The translations under genes were made by a program, and so were the position numbers. From Tetraselmis striata (Eukaryota > Chlorophyta > Chlorodendrophyceae > Chlorodendrales > Chlorodendraceae), in the NCBI GenBank assembly GCA_006384855.1, contig VCJN01003128.1, forward strand, positions 37,424 through 101,423: a stretch of DNA of 64,000 nt, written 5' to 3'. Below, one piece after another: positions 1-10,621 of the stretch (positions are counted from its first letter, which is position 1; each line of letters opens with the position of its first letter). Under the pieces are notes generated by a model. The model was not told where the DNA came from, made no database searches, and saw only the letters and a program-made list of their open reading frames with translations.

Positions 1-204
1 AATCTCGGGGCGCGGTACCGGGAGATGATTGCTATTTGCGATGCTGCCAGTGATATAACGCTACGATTGAAGGCGCCATGGCTGTATGCACGCGCGCGGG
101 AGTGCCAACCGCTGCTACTCACACAGCCGTGGTGCCGTCAATCTTAGCATTATACCAAACAACACAAATAGCAAACTGTCGGTACCGCACCCCAAAATTA
201 GGCC

Positions 205-955
205 GTTCCGGCATGCCGTGCCGGAGGCAACAATCTGCGGCGCAGCGCAGCAATCTAGGGCTCACCGTCGCGAATATGATGTACCTGGGGGTGAAACTAT
301 CCACCTATGTCTTGATGTCGAGCCCATGCGCATGCATGATACTTCTATATGCCGCATTATCCTGGTACTGTAAGCATTTGTGTATGGATTTCAAACATGC
401 CTAAGGAAACAATCTGCGGCGGGGCGCAACAATCTGAGGCTTTGCCAAAGTAAAGTTCTCAGGCGAGCACCTCGCTGGCAATCGTACATTCTCGTCAAGC
501 GTGTGCGCTTTTGTCGTGCAGGTTTGCAACAAATACCCCGGACAAGGAAAGTGTCTCAGCCAGGTAGGCCGTTCCTGCCTGCCGAAGGCAACAATCTGCG
601 GCAATCTAGGGCTCGCCGTCGCGAATATGATGTACCTGGGGGTGTGGCTATCTACCTATGTCGTGTCGCTGAGCCCATGCGCATGCATAATACTTCTATA
701 TGCCACATTATCCGGGTACTGTAAGGTTTCGCAGCCGTGTGCGGATTTAAAACATGCCTGAGGCAACAATCTGCGGCGTGGCGCGCAACAATCTAGGGCT
801 TTCACTAAGCCGAAGTGAAGTTCTCGGGAGAGCACCTCGCTAGCAGTCGTACTTTCCCGTCAACCCTATGCGCTTTTGTCATACAAGTATGCAACAAATA
901 CCCCAGACAAGGAAAGTGTTTCAGCCAGGTAGGCAGTTACCGCATGCCTAACGCA
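205..955. repeat. ~360-bp tandem repeat, about two diverged copies
   Basis: Two adjacent copies of a roughly 360-bp unit can be aligned by eye. The segment containing CAACAATCTGCGG at about 229 recurs at about 589, followed in both by a GTCGCGAATATGATGTACC stretch. The segment with CAACAAATACCCC at about 527 recurs at about 890. The copies differ by scattered substitutions and small indels. Short open frames here appear in all phases and look non-coding. No known element family is recognised. Confidence 0.7.
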
Positions 956-2156
956 ACACTCCTTACTCGCTACCAGTAGTCGCTACCGTAGTCAGATTGT
1001 ATTACTCGATCGTTCGAGATCCTTCCTGGCTATTGTAGTCAGATCGTAGGCTACCTGCATATATCATCTCAATTATGCACCCTACACCCGCTCACCTCGT
1101 GGCGCCAGCAATCGTGGCGTGGTATTACTTGGAATACTAGCAATCTCGCAGGTCTGCCGGTGCCGCGCCCCAAGATTGTAGTGACTAGTACCGGGGAGAT
1201 TGTATAGCAGTCGGTACCAGTACCGGTACTGGGCCAACTAGATTTGCGCGCTACCCCCGCCAACAATCGACGAGTCGCGACAGGGCTCGCGCACGATCTA
1301 GGCGGCTGAAAGGATTAAATCTGCCCTGGTCAATGCACACGATTTTCCCTTCGGCTTGCCGTCCCTGGCAGATACGGGTACCCGCGTATATCCCGGCCCT
1401 AGCCACTGCTAGATAACCGCCGGCGACGGCGCCACGGCTGAACGCGCGCGGGATTGCCCGCCACCGTTCACGCACTAGCCTCCGCGCCGTCAACCGTAGC
1501 GTAAACCTACAGGCAGCAACAGCGCAAATAGCAATCTGCCGGTTATGCGCCCCGAGATTGTAGTGAGGTTGCGGTCAGAACGTAGCCTACCCGTAGACGT
1601 TGCCTCCGCCACGACTGTCAGCCAGACGGGCGCCGAGCAGTACCCGATATATCCGCATACGGCTCGGCAAGAAACCCAATTCAGGACGGTACAAAGCGGG
1701 CGGCTGCCGCCGCACCCGCCGCAAGGATCGCCACGTCGGTTTGGCTGGCTATGACTATGGTACTGGGGCAGGAGCCGTGCCTTCGGCCTGCGTAGGCCTC
1801 CGCCGCCGCCGAGCGTCTGGGGGGTCCTTCATCGGCCCTGAAATCCGGTGACTTAACCCCCCCAAGCGACATTGAGCAAGGACCGTCGTAGGTACGGCTC
1901 GGTCATAAGAGTATCTAGTGGCCCGCGCTTCACTCCGACGGCTAGCAGGGCTAGCAAGGGTGACTACTGACTGAGAGGCGTGCCGAGGAGTGTGGGTGGG
2001 TGCCGAGGGAGAGGTGGTTGTAGTTCGTTACGGCAGCCGTCGTGCACATCTTCGTGCCCCATATTTCCGCACAATCGGCGGTGAAAATAGTACATAGAGG
2101 CAGAACAGGAAACCCTAATCGGGCAACGTGATTTGGCTCGAAAAACAGCAGCAAAA
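956..2156. other. No gene recognised
   Basis: This stretch is GC-rich, with short stop-interrupted frames on both strands and no splice-consistent coding signal. It contains GGTACCGG-like motifs that recur elsewhere in the window (around 9140, 17930 and 29000), so it is probably repeat-derived. It also serves as the downstream flank of the minus-strand gene that follows. Confidence 0.5.
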
Positions 2157-3966
2157 CTAGGACCTCGTGGTACAGTACATTTTTGCTCGCGTTTTGGCCT
2201 TTTCTGGGAGTGAGAAGGCAGGGATTGATACTTTAAGTCACAATTACCTGGCGTCACAATCGTCTCTGAAACCTTTTCTTTTCCCTTGGATTCCTTTGAA
2301 GCTTTAGTCGCTACTCGCTCATGTGCGCGTCCTTTCGAACCTGTCAACACACATGATTTCAAACAATGTCAATATGACACAGTGCACTCACAAAAATCAT
2401 ATGATTGGAGAGGCGAGGACCTGATTGATAGTAAGCTTGCATGAGCTTTTCGTAATCGATTAGCCTTCGCGCTGTCTGCATTTGAGCATCTGAGAGGACC
2501 TGGCCGCTCTTGATTCGGGCCCTTAAAAGCAAGGCGGCCGATCTTTCTCCTTGCGAGTGCGTGCCGTAAGCCGGCACTCTACCTCTTAAAAGGCTCGGTT
2601 TCCAGGGGTTACCTGATGCCTCAGCGCCGGCTCCAGCTGCAGAAGCTGAGGCTGCACGGCTCTTCTTCGCCGCCGGCTGCTCGGGCACAGAAGATGACGC
2701 CTTGTGTTTTCTCCCGACTAGCGCTCCGAGCGCATCGAATTCTTTTGCTTTCTCGGTAGGTTTTGATGTCCGCTTGGACCTTCGACCTAAAAATATCATA
2801 TCCTGTCAGACCGTTTCGTCCCACTGATGACAGACAGTTTCGTCCCACTGATGACAGACCGTTTCGTCCCACTGATGACAAACTGTTTCGTCCCACTGAT
2901 GACAGAACGTTTCGTCCCGCTGATGACAAACCGTTTCGTCCCACTGATGACAACCGTTTCGTCCCACTGATGACAAACTGTTTCGTCCCGCTGATGACAA
3001 ACCGTTTCGTCCCACTGATGACAAACCGTTTCGTCCCACTGATGACAAACGGTTTCGTCCCACTGATGACAAACCGTTTCGTCCCACTGATGACAAACCG
3101 TTTCGTCCCCCTGATGACAAACCGTTTCGTCCCGCTGATGACAAACCGTTTCGTCCCACTGATGACAAACCGTTTCGTCCCGCTGATGACAAACCGTTTC
3201 GTCCCGCTGATGACAAACCGTTTCGTCCCACTGATGACAAACCGTTTCGTCCCACTGATGACATACCGTTTCGTCCCACTGATGACAGACCGTTTTGTCC
3301 CACTGATGACAAACCGTTTCGTCCCACTGATGACAAACCGTTTCGTCCCACGGATGACAAACCGTTTCGTCCCACTGATGACAGACCGTTTTGTCCCACT
3401 GATGACAAAACTATTTTCAATACATTATGTACTGCGGTTTAATAATGTAATGTCTTCAAGTACTGCGCTTCACACTAATATTAAACCACTCCTTACGGCG
3501 GAGTACAGGCAGAGGTTCCCCCTGGCCGCTCTTCACCCCCACCCCCTCCCACCACCAATTAGCATCCTTACTGCTTGCAAAAGCTGCCTCGACGGGACGT
3601 AATACTACCATGCAGGACCCTGATGCCGCTCGTCTCGTTTGTGTTTATTTTCCCACTCGTCTGCCTACACCTCGAGCGGTCCTAGATTACACCGCTTCTA
3701 CAGGGAACCCTAACCGAACTCGCTAGATCTGGCCGCATCACGCGTCGAGCAGGCAGGCGGCTACTGTAAGCTGCCACTCGTCTGCCTACACCTCGAGTGG
3801 TCCTAGATTACACCGCTTCTACTGTGAACCCTAACCGAACTCGCTAGATCTGGCCGTATCACGCGTCGAGCAGGCAGGCAGCTACTGTACGCGCGCGCAA
3901 CTCACCTGGGGTGGCGTCGTCCTTGTCTTCCTTGTCCTTGGCAGGCTCGTTCTTCTTCGGCGCCAT
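2157..3966 (-). CDS. Small lysine/alanine-rich basic protein, four predicted exons
   Basis: The start is ATG at 3966, giving MAPKKNEPAKDKEDKDDATP. The first exon ends at 3906 on a GTGAGT donor. Exon 2 (2786-2421) follows a TTTTTAG acceptor in phase, giving an S/A/K-rich stretch and then a helical-looking segment (RSAALLLRARIKSGQ, LSDAQMQTARRLIDYEKLMQAYYQ). Exons 3 (2340-2248) and 4 (2203-2157) can be joined in frame through GT-AG introns of 80 and 44 bases, ending at TAG 2157. The product is about 190 residues and highly basic at both ends. It looks nuclear, but no family is recognised. Intron 1 (2787-3905) carries the 24-bp minisatellite also found in the neighbouring divergent gene, so the two may belong to one mobile unit. 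The first junction is convincing; the last two are tentative because the introns are very short. Confidence 0.45.
2808..3413. repeat. 24-bp minisatellite array A (about 25 units)
   Basis: Head-to-tail 24-bp units read TTTCGTCCC, then (A/G)CTGATGACAAACCG, with a few C/T and A/G variants. The unit has no stop in most frames, so it is open on both strands (MTNRFVPL on plus, SSVGRNGL on minus). It lies wholly inside intron 1 of the minus-strand gene. Within each unit TTTCGTC and GATGACAAA form a short imperfect inverted pair. The same array occurs at about 5345-5990. Confidence 0.95.
3655..3890. repeat. 121-bp tandem duplication
   Basis: Two near-identical copies start with ACTCGTCTGCCTACACCTCG at 3655 and 3776. 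Only a handful of substitutions separate them, so the duplication is recent. It lies inside intron 1 of the minus-strand gene, close to its first exon. Confidence 0.9.
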
Positions 3967-4509
3967 TCTGGCGGTAGGTAGGTTGACGCGGTAGATGAGC
4001 GGGTTTCTTGGTGGGAAGCGGTGAGGGAGAGGTGGAAATGACGTGGTTTCCGTCTGCCGCCGCTCTGACCCCTGCTGGACCAACGGCGCGCGTGCGCACA
4101 CCACAGTGTACCTCGTCGTCGTCATCAGGTTCATGTATTTTGCACCGCGACGAATATGCAGGGCTAACTACTGCGACTATATATTACTATTACTGGAAGA
4201 TAAAATATTCCCTACTCGAGAGTCATAACGGTACGAGAGTACAGTGGCGTGGCAATAATATTCCTTCATGGGATGATATATTCCTTGGATTGGATTCGGG
4301 TGTACTTACTAGTATAGAACTATTTCCGACATACGAAAGAAGCACGAAATAACACGGTATTTGAGTCATCAATTATTTTGACCCGTACCTGGATATTATG
4401 CACCCCGGTCAACGGCCCGTCCGAGAACGGTCATCGGCCGTCACTCTTCCTCACCACAGATCACAGTCCTTCACCCCCCCCCCCCCCCAACCCACTCGCC
4501 CCGCGCTGC

Positions 4510-7500
4510 ATGGCGGCGGTCGAAAGCATGGCCTCTTCTCCAGGATCCGGCGCGTCGGACACTACAGTTACATTACCGCTGTGTTCGTGCCGCAGCGGGT
4601 ACTCGTGTGATTGCGACGCGCGTGCGAGTGATCGTAAGGAGCCTGAGAAAAGGAAGTACACGTGGGGCAAGGGCTGCGATGAGGTCGCCGAAAGCGGTAA
4701 TGGCAAGGTCTCGTCTCTGATCAGCAAGCGCACCTCTCGCGATTATATCCGCCTCATGCTCGCCAAGGAGGCTAGCGAGCAGTCGCCATGCTGTTCGCGC
4801 AAGTGCGTGCACAAGCTATACACACAGTGCGGAGAGGCCCTCGTTGATGCCGTGTTGGACCGTGCGTTGACCGTATACTCTGGCAATCAGAACCGCTCCT
4901 TTGACCGGCTCGCTCAGGTTCTCAGGGGTGGCTACGAGTCGGCATCCGACAAGTTCGATTACATGTTCGATCACGGTGGCTACTTGCGATCTTTCGATCA
5001 TCGCGGCCCCATCTACACGTGTGGGCGTGCGTGGGAGGTCTTGCATCAGGTCTCGAAACACAGACGTCTCGTGATCCAGCGGTCGGTGGTGGATAACGAA
5101 CCCACGTACATCATGCAGCGCAAGCAATACGAGAGCAGACAGACCGGACCGAGGGAGCATGTGCGCATGTTTCTCGAGCACTTCTTCTCGGATGACCTCG
5201 GTCACGTCGAGATCATGCCTTTTCATGACGGAAACAGCGAGACCTTCAAGAAGCACCTACCTCCCTGGATGACCAAGATTTGCGTCTACTACTACTGCAA
5301 GTCGTGGGCCGAGGACGACAACGCCATTCTCCGTGGTGAGGCCCATTTTGTCCCGCTGATGACATACCGTTTCGTCCCGCTGATGACAGACCGTTTCGTC
5401 CCGCTGATGACAACCGTTTCGTCCCACTAATGACAAACCGTTTCGTCCCACTGATGACAAACCGTTTCGTCCCACTGTTGACAAACCGTTTCGTCCCACT
5501 GATGACAAACCGTTTCGTCCCACTGATGACAAACCGTTTCGTCCCGCTGATGACATACCGTTTTGTCCGGCTGTTGACGAACCGTTTCGTCCCACTGATG
5601 ACAAACCGTTTTGTCCCGCTGATGACAAACCGTTTTGTCCCGCTGATGACAAACCGTTTTGTCCCACTGATGACAGAACGTTTCGTCCCACTGATGACAA
5701 ACCGTTTTGTCCCGCTGATGACAAACCGTTTTGTCCCACTGATGACAGAACGTTTCGTCCCGCTATCTCCAGAACGTTTAGTCCCACCGACGCCGGACCG
5801 ATTTCGTCCCACTGATGACAGAACGTTTCGCACCGCTCATGGCATACCGTTTCGTCCCACCGACCACAAAAGTATTTGTCCCACATAATTAGCCGACATC
5901 GTCCCACTGCAGAGAGAACGTCTTGTCCCACTGCTGAGAGACGGTTTTGTCCCACTACTGACATACCGTTTCGTCACACTGATGACAGATTGTTTCGCCA
6001 TGCTGATTACAGAATTATTCACCCACTACCGATATAATTATTTCGACCCACTTCAGACCGAACTTTTCTGTCTCGCATTATGAGACCTTATTTGTATACC
6101 GACATATCACGCCCCTGCCCCTTTGTAGATTTGGCTACCGAGAGCGAAGTGAAGCTCGCATCGTTCGACACTTTCCGCCGGACTTGGAAGGAAGACTTCC
6201 CGGATGTCACCACGCCGAAGGTGAAGCGATTCAGCCACTGTCCCATATGCGCGGCGGGCAAAGCACTCAGAGACCAAGCTCGCGAGATTTGCACAAAGGA
6301 CATGACGCCAGAGGAACGTCAAGTGCACCGTCAACATCAACAGCTGGTGAGGCGTCAGGTCAGAGCTGAGCAGAAGGTACACCTCGAGAGAGTGCGCCAG
6401 GAACGAAGGGATCTGAACAACGCCGTCTTCCAGTCGCGCCTTGGCCATGGAAACTTCTTCTTCTTCGAAATTGATAGCATGGACTCCGCGAAGACCCTGC
6501 TGCCTCACTGGGTTCGCATCCCCAAGACTGTGAAGCCCGACATGCTCCTCAAGTACCACCTGACCTGTGTGAAGTACGACGGATACCGCCCGGACGACAT
6601 CTACTACTACACCAACACCATCCCCCACGATTCGTCCACGACGTGCACTCTGATATGGATCACGATCATGAAGGTGAGCTCGTTAGCCTCCCGATAGGTT
6701 CGCCGTGGTTGTCCGGTAGCCATGGACTGATGAAAGCTTGTCTGCGATGCAGGAAATTCAACACCGTGGTAGAAAGATTCCGTACATCAGAATCCAGATG
6801 GACAACACCGTCAGGGAGAACAAGAATAGGAACGTGGCGGCCCTCTGCAATTGGCTTGTGTCTATCGGCATCTGCGACGTCATTCATTTGGTCTTCTTGC
6901 CTGTCGGGCACACTCACGAACGGGTTGACCAGATCTTCAGCCGCATCAGTCTTGCGCTATCTCGCAGCTCCGCCTACACAATCGAGGCCTTTCTTGACTT
7001 GGTGGCGAAGGCATTCTCGCCCACTCCGGAGATTGCTGAGCTCTCATTCTCCCTCGACTTCTCTGAGTGGTTAAGGCCCCATTTCCAAGACCACATTCAG
7101 GACATCAGTAAGCCGCACAAATTCGAGTTCACCCGTGACGACGCCGCCGCGTCTGGCGGCTCGTTGCGCACCGCCTTGTGGTCCAACACACCGCTTTCTG
7201 AGCCCGTGCAGATCTTGAAGAGCGCGCCAACTGGGACGCCCAAGATTCGTGAGGGCCGGCCCCTTTTGTACGCTCTCTGCGACAAAAAGAAGCCCGACGC
7301 GGTGAAGGTCCAGAGGTACTTAGATGATTTCAAGAAGGTCAGGTCGTACATCACGGACCTGGCGGTCCAGTGGCACTTCTCCCCAGTCGAGCGCGAGAGC
7401 TGGAAGAATCTGCTCGACGACTTGGATGAGATGCAAACTGCTCCTTCGGCAGCTTTCTCCGGGTTCTGGCCGCAACGGAAAGAGGAAGTTGACGACTTCT

Positions 7501-8401
7501 TGCGCGAGCACGGGCAGACCGCGCCTGCTGAGGCACGTCACACGATGGCTACCAACGCAGACCTCAACAATGCCGAAGCCGCTCGCGTGGAAGCCGAGGT
7601 TCGTGCTCAAGTGCTTCAAGATGACAGCGCCTTCCGGGGAGTTCACGCCGGCGCCAAGGAGAGGCTTCATGACAACACATCGCCCAGCGATGCAAAGGGC
7701 TCGAACCTCGTTGTCATCGACGTCTCCGATGTGAGTCCCATTGTTTGTCATTTTTTGTCCTTTACGGGACAAAACAATTTGGTTCTTCTACCTTGCTTGT
7801 TATTTTGTCCCAGCTGGGACAAAAATGGCGTGGCGTCTCGCTCGGGACTAACATAGCTCGCGGTCTTGGTCATCGTTAGGTGCATGAGGAAGACAAGTGT
7901 CCTGAAACTCTTGGTGATTGGGAGTCGAGATTCGTCATCGGGCTTGTGAAGTCGCGCGAGACTACCGAAGACACGTTGACCGTGGCCGTATACGAGCCCT
8001 TCCATGCCGATGCAAAGGGCAAACCCCTCATGCCCCTATGGTTGTACGCGCAGACAAAAGGAGGGAAGAAGCCAGTTGACACAAGCTGGGAGAAGTGCCT
8101 GACGCTTCCTTGGAAGCTTGTTGAAGCCGTCCCCCTATCGTACGCGAAGGCCATCCACGACGCGTCGGGAAGTCGAGAGGTGTTCAACGAGGACGGCACC
8201 ATGGTCAGAAAGAAGTGGTACGGTAAAAGCGTCCAAGTCGTGAAGACATATGCGCAAACTGGGTGGCAAATCAGCCAGCCACGAAACAACTGCGTCCACG
8301 TCATGTCAACCACCCCAGCGCAACGCAAACCCGGCGGAGTCGTCAAGTTTAATGCAGCCACGAAGAAGGACTTGCTTGAGTTGGGGATGCTCAACGAATA
8401 A
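4510..8401 (+). CDS. DUF7869-type transposase-like protein, ~980 aa, four exons
   Basis: The exons are 4510-5335, 6057-6673, 6753-7730 and 7880-8401. All junctions are GT-AG and phases agree (1, 0, 0). The start is the first in-frame ATG, at 4510. Visible features in order: a cysteine-rich N-terminal stretch (LCSCRSGYSCDCD); a CSRKCVHKLY segment; a second cysteine pair (HCPICAAGK) followed by a charged helical region; then three blocks resembling an RNase H-like core. These blocks are EIDSMDSAKTLLPH, QMDNTVRENKNR and LPVGHTHERVDQIFSRI. The last two are the hallmark of the DUF7869 family, which is multiplied in many protists and invertebrates. I infer a DDE-like catalytic core and a mobile origin; no function is proven for the family. 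The C-terminal ~170 residues, rich in aromatic and basic residues, may bind DNA or chromatin. A minisatellite fills intron 1 and TTTTGTCC palindromes lie in intron 3 and behind the gene. Its divergent neighbour shares the minisatellite. Confidence 0.8.
5345..5990. repeat. 24-bp minisatellite array B (about 26 units)
   Basis: This is the same 24-bp unit as the array at 2808-3413, with more variants towards the 3' side, where it decays until about 6050. It fills most of the 721-base intron 1 of the DUF7869-type gene, beginning right after the GTGAGG donor at 5336. Units alternate TTTTGTCC and TTTCGTCC forms. Confidence 0.95.
7753..7824. promoter_or_regulatory. Two TTTTGTCC/GGACAAAA palindromes in intron 3
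   Basis: At 7803-7824 lies a perfect 22-base palindrome with arms TTTTGTCC and GGACAAAA around CAGCTG. At 7753-7774 lies a second copy of the same arms with a four-base spacer. A third, weaker copy (CTTGTCCCATTTTGGACAAAA) lies at about 8475-8496, behind the stop codon. The arms match the core of the 24-bp minisatellite units. The intron runs 7731-7879 (GTGAGT...TTAG). A protein-binding role, for example for the encoded transposase-like protein, is inference. Confidence 0.5.
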
Positions 8402-9602
8402 ACTATCAGCAACGTCTTGTGGCTAGCTAGCCGCTGGATGTAATAATCGTAATAAATATTGATTTCATTGCCTCATCTTGTCCCATTTTGGACAAAATGC
8501 TCCAAAACCAACATTGGATATGCGTCGCGGCTGGCCTTCATGCTGTTGAATGCTGCACTGCACCCAAGGTCTACAAACCCAAGCTACATCACCAGTGAGT
8601 CTTAAGTACTGATAGTAAACCCGGGAACTAGGGTATAAACAAACCCTACGGTGCAAAATGAATTCCACGGCGCAAAATAGGTTAAATTACTGTTAGTTCG
8701 AGCTGGACACCGGCGTCCTATGTCGATGCTGGCCCGGTCAACTTCTAGTTCGCTCTTCGTTGAGCACCCTCTCCCTCCCTGTCATGTCGGTGCCTCCACA
8801 TCACATTCGGCATAGTGCCGCTATTGGAGTGGCCATATGCTGTGCTATGGCATATGTTGTGCTGGGGAGGGAGTTCTACGTTCACTGTGAGATTCAGATG
8901 TGACATACAGGTGACGAAGCACTACTACTAGCGACTATTATTTATCCGTGAAGGCTGCTGCTGGTGGCGGCACGTCCATCCAGTTACGTGCGAGTACATC
9001 CGGCGTTATTGCCGGCGGGCGATAAATCCTTTTTGTCATCATTCTGGTAGTCGTACCAGCCCGGTGAAGCGTACATGGCACTGACGTACAAGGTACAAGG
9101 TTGTCCGTGTAGTACCGGGTAGTACGCGATATATTTATTGACGCCGGTACCGGGTATCTAGTACCCGGTACCCGGTACCCGGGCACGATGGAGAGTGGTC
9201 CTGTGGATAACTACGACTATTAGTACATGGGAGCGCAAATCTCAGCCGTACTATTTGGCCAAAGTGGGGAATTTTGTGTACATTATAGCTAGTACTGCTG
9301 ATCGGGCCTGCCAGCCGTCCGATCAAAGGTCATCAGATGGGCGGTTTGGCTGCCATGTTTTGCCAAAGAGTGCTCACGTTACATAAATATTCGCGAGGGG
9401 GAGGGCGGGGGCAGGCAGCGGTTTGCCGAAGAATGTTTGAATTACAATATTCGCGACAGCTGCCATCGGGGGATGTGGCCCGGGGGGGGGGGGGGGGGGG
9501 TGCGGGGGCGGGGGGACCACGCCCGCCCCGCCCCCCCCCGCCCCCCCTCGCCGCCAGCCGCTCCCGCCTGGGGGGGGGGGGGGGGGGGTAAGGGGGCGGG
9601 GG
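8402..9602. other. Intergenic; partial dispersed repeat, no gene seen
   Basis: After the DUF7869-type gene comes AT-richer DNA with an AATAAATA stretch at about 8449, a possible polyadenylation region. A diverged copy of the 225-bp dispersed repeat follows at 8700-8890. A run of GGTACCGGGTAT/ACCCGGTACCCGG self-complementary motifs lies at 9110-9185. G-rich homopolymers begin at about 9481. No coding exon is supported. Confidence 0.6.
8700..8890. repeat. Diverged single copy of the 225-bp dispersed repeat
   Basis: The stretch from GAGCTGGACACCGGCGTC to GGGAGGGAGTTCTACGTTC aligns with the units at 29469-30145 and with part of 17265-17640. It shows about 10% mismatch by eye. It stops abruptly at both ends. 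Confidence 0.75.
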
Positions 9603-9830
9603 CTACTGCTTGTTCTTGTTCTTGCGTGCCCGCGGGACCCTCCGCTTCGACGATCTCGCTGCCTCCGCCTCCGCCTCCGCCTCCGCCTCCGCCTGCGCCT
9701 CCGACTCCGCCTCCGACTCCGCGACCGTCAGTTTCTTACCTCGGCGTTTCTTCACTGGCCTCTTCCGCTTCTTGTCATCCGTCAGTGTCTTCACCACCCC
9801 GGGAGGCTGTGCCGTCGACGACGCCGCCAT
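9603..9830 (-). CDS. Small basic protein with alternating Glu-Ala tract
   Basis: The frame runs from ATG at 9830 to TAG at 9603 (75 residues). It holds a KKRKRPVKKRRGKK basic cluster, then an EAESEAQAEAEAEAEAEAA tract, then a basic tail ending KNKNKQ. The basic clusters would serve as nuclear localisation signals. An acceptor-like TGGGCACAG stands just upstream and gives a longer in-frame N-terminus (GRPDAKVRKLM), so this may be the last exon of a larger gene. C-rich tracts on the sense strand follow the stop. The family is not recognised, and the low-complexity Glu-Ala tract could be a simple repeat that happens to be open. Confidence 0.35.
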   Translation of the reverse strand: MAASSTAQPPGVVKTLTDDKKRKRPVKKRRGKKLTVAESEAESEAQAEAEAEAEAEAARSSKRRVPRARKNKNKQ

Positions 9831-9902
9831 GAGCTTCCTTACCTTCGCGTCGGGACGCCCCCTGTGCCCAGACACCCACAACAAGCCACAATCGTTTCGC
9901 CT

Positions 9903-10220
9903 TTAAGCGGCTGAGGATGCGGCCTCCTCGGCCACCACGAGTTGCGCCGCTGGCACTGTGGAAGCCTTGGCGTTGAGGTGGGCCTTACGGCGCTCCCGGA
10001 CGAACCTGCGCGCGGCACAAGTTAGCCACGAGTGGGTGCGTGCTAATGTGGAGGATGGAGTGTTTTGTTGCGCGCCCACCTTGTCACGCGTTTCCTCATG
10101 TCTTTCTCGTCCTCCTCGATGCCGGCGGCGCGGACACGCGAGACAACAAGGCTCGCCGCCCACTTTTGCCCGGGGGGGCGAGGTCGGCCATGGCGCTGTG
10201 AGCGGTGAAGGGGGGGGGGG
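9903..10220 (-). CDS. Short two-exon candidate, basic helical C-terminus
   Basis: On the minus strand, a frame with VVSRVRAAGIEEDEKDMRKRVTR ends in phase at a GTGGGC donor near 10107. It rejoins after a CGCGCAG acceptor near 10011 with FVRERRKAHLNAKAS and stops at TAA 9903. A long C tract on the sense strand, then CTCACAG, precedes the first of these exons. The arrangement resembles the C-tract introns of the host genes further along. A TATAAATA motif lies upstream on the same strand at about 10336-10345. The true start was not found and no family is recognised. Confidence 0.3.
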   Translation of the reverse strand, partial: PPPPSPLTAPWPTSPPRAKVGGEPCCLACPRRRHRGGRERHEETRDKVGAQQNTPSSTLARTHSWLTCAARRFVRERRKAHLNAKASTVPAAQLVVAEEAASSAA

Positions 10221-10621
10221 GGGGCGGGGGGGGGGGGGGGGGGGGCGGCCGAGGTGGAGAAACTAACACCCAGTCGACGACCGCCTTCCGCAGCAGTCAA
10301 CGACACATCGGAGGCGAGGAGCAGCGCGCCACTACTATTTATATGCACGTATTGTCAAGAGCTAGTCGGTGCGGCATTGTGTCGGTGTAATTTCGCAATG
10401 TTTATTGTTGAAGTAGCACGGCGTAATGGATACGGCGAGTGAATCCGGGATAATGTGTGCGACGAATGTGCGCGCGCAGCGGTGTGCGGCGGTGTGCGGC
10501 GGTGTGCGGCGGTGTGCACCGATGTTAATATAGTGTGAATATTATATCGGCCGTAGACGATCAGGTCTGGCAGCACCGCCCGTGCTTGTAAATAAGCGAC
10601 AATGGGTCTAGTCTCCCGCTA

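Noticed and set aside
2808-3413. CRISPR-like array
   Set aside because: The 24-bp units are directly adjacent with no spacers, and the setting is eukaryotic with introns.
2763-3602. A 279-codon plus-strand frame made of MTNRFVPL repeats, and its minus-strand twin
   Set aside because: It is the 24-bp minisatellite read through; the unit is open in most frames, and splice signals place the array inside an intron.
9110-9185. Regulatory palindrome (GGTACCGG/ACCCGGTACCCGG)
   Set aside because: Similar GGTACC-rich strings occur widely in the repeats here, so this looks like simple sequence rather than a site.
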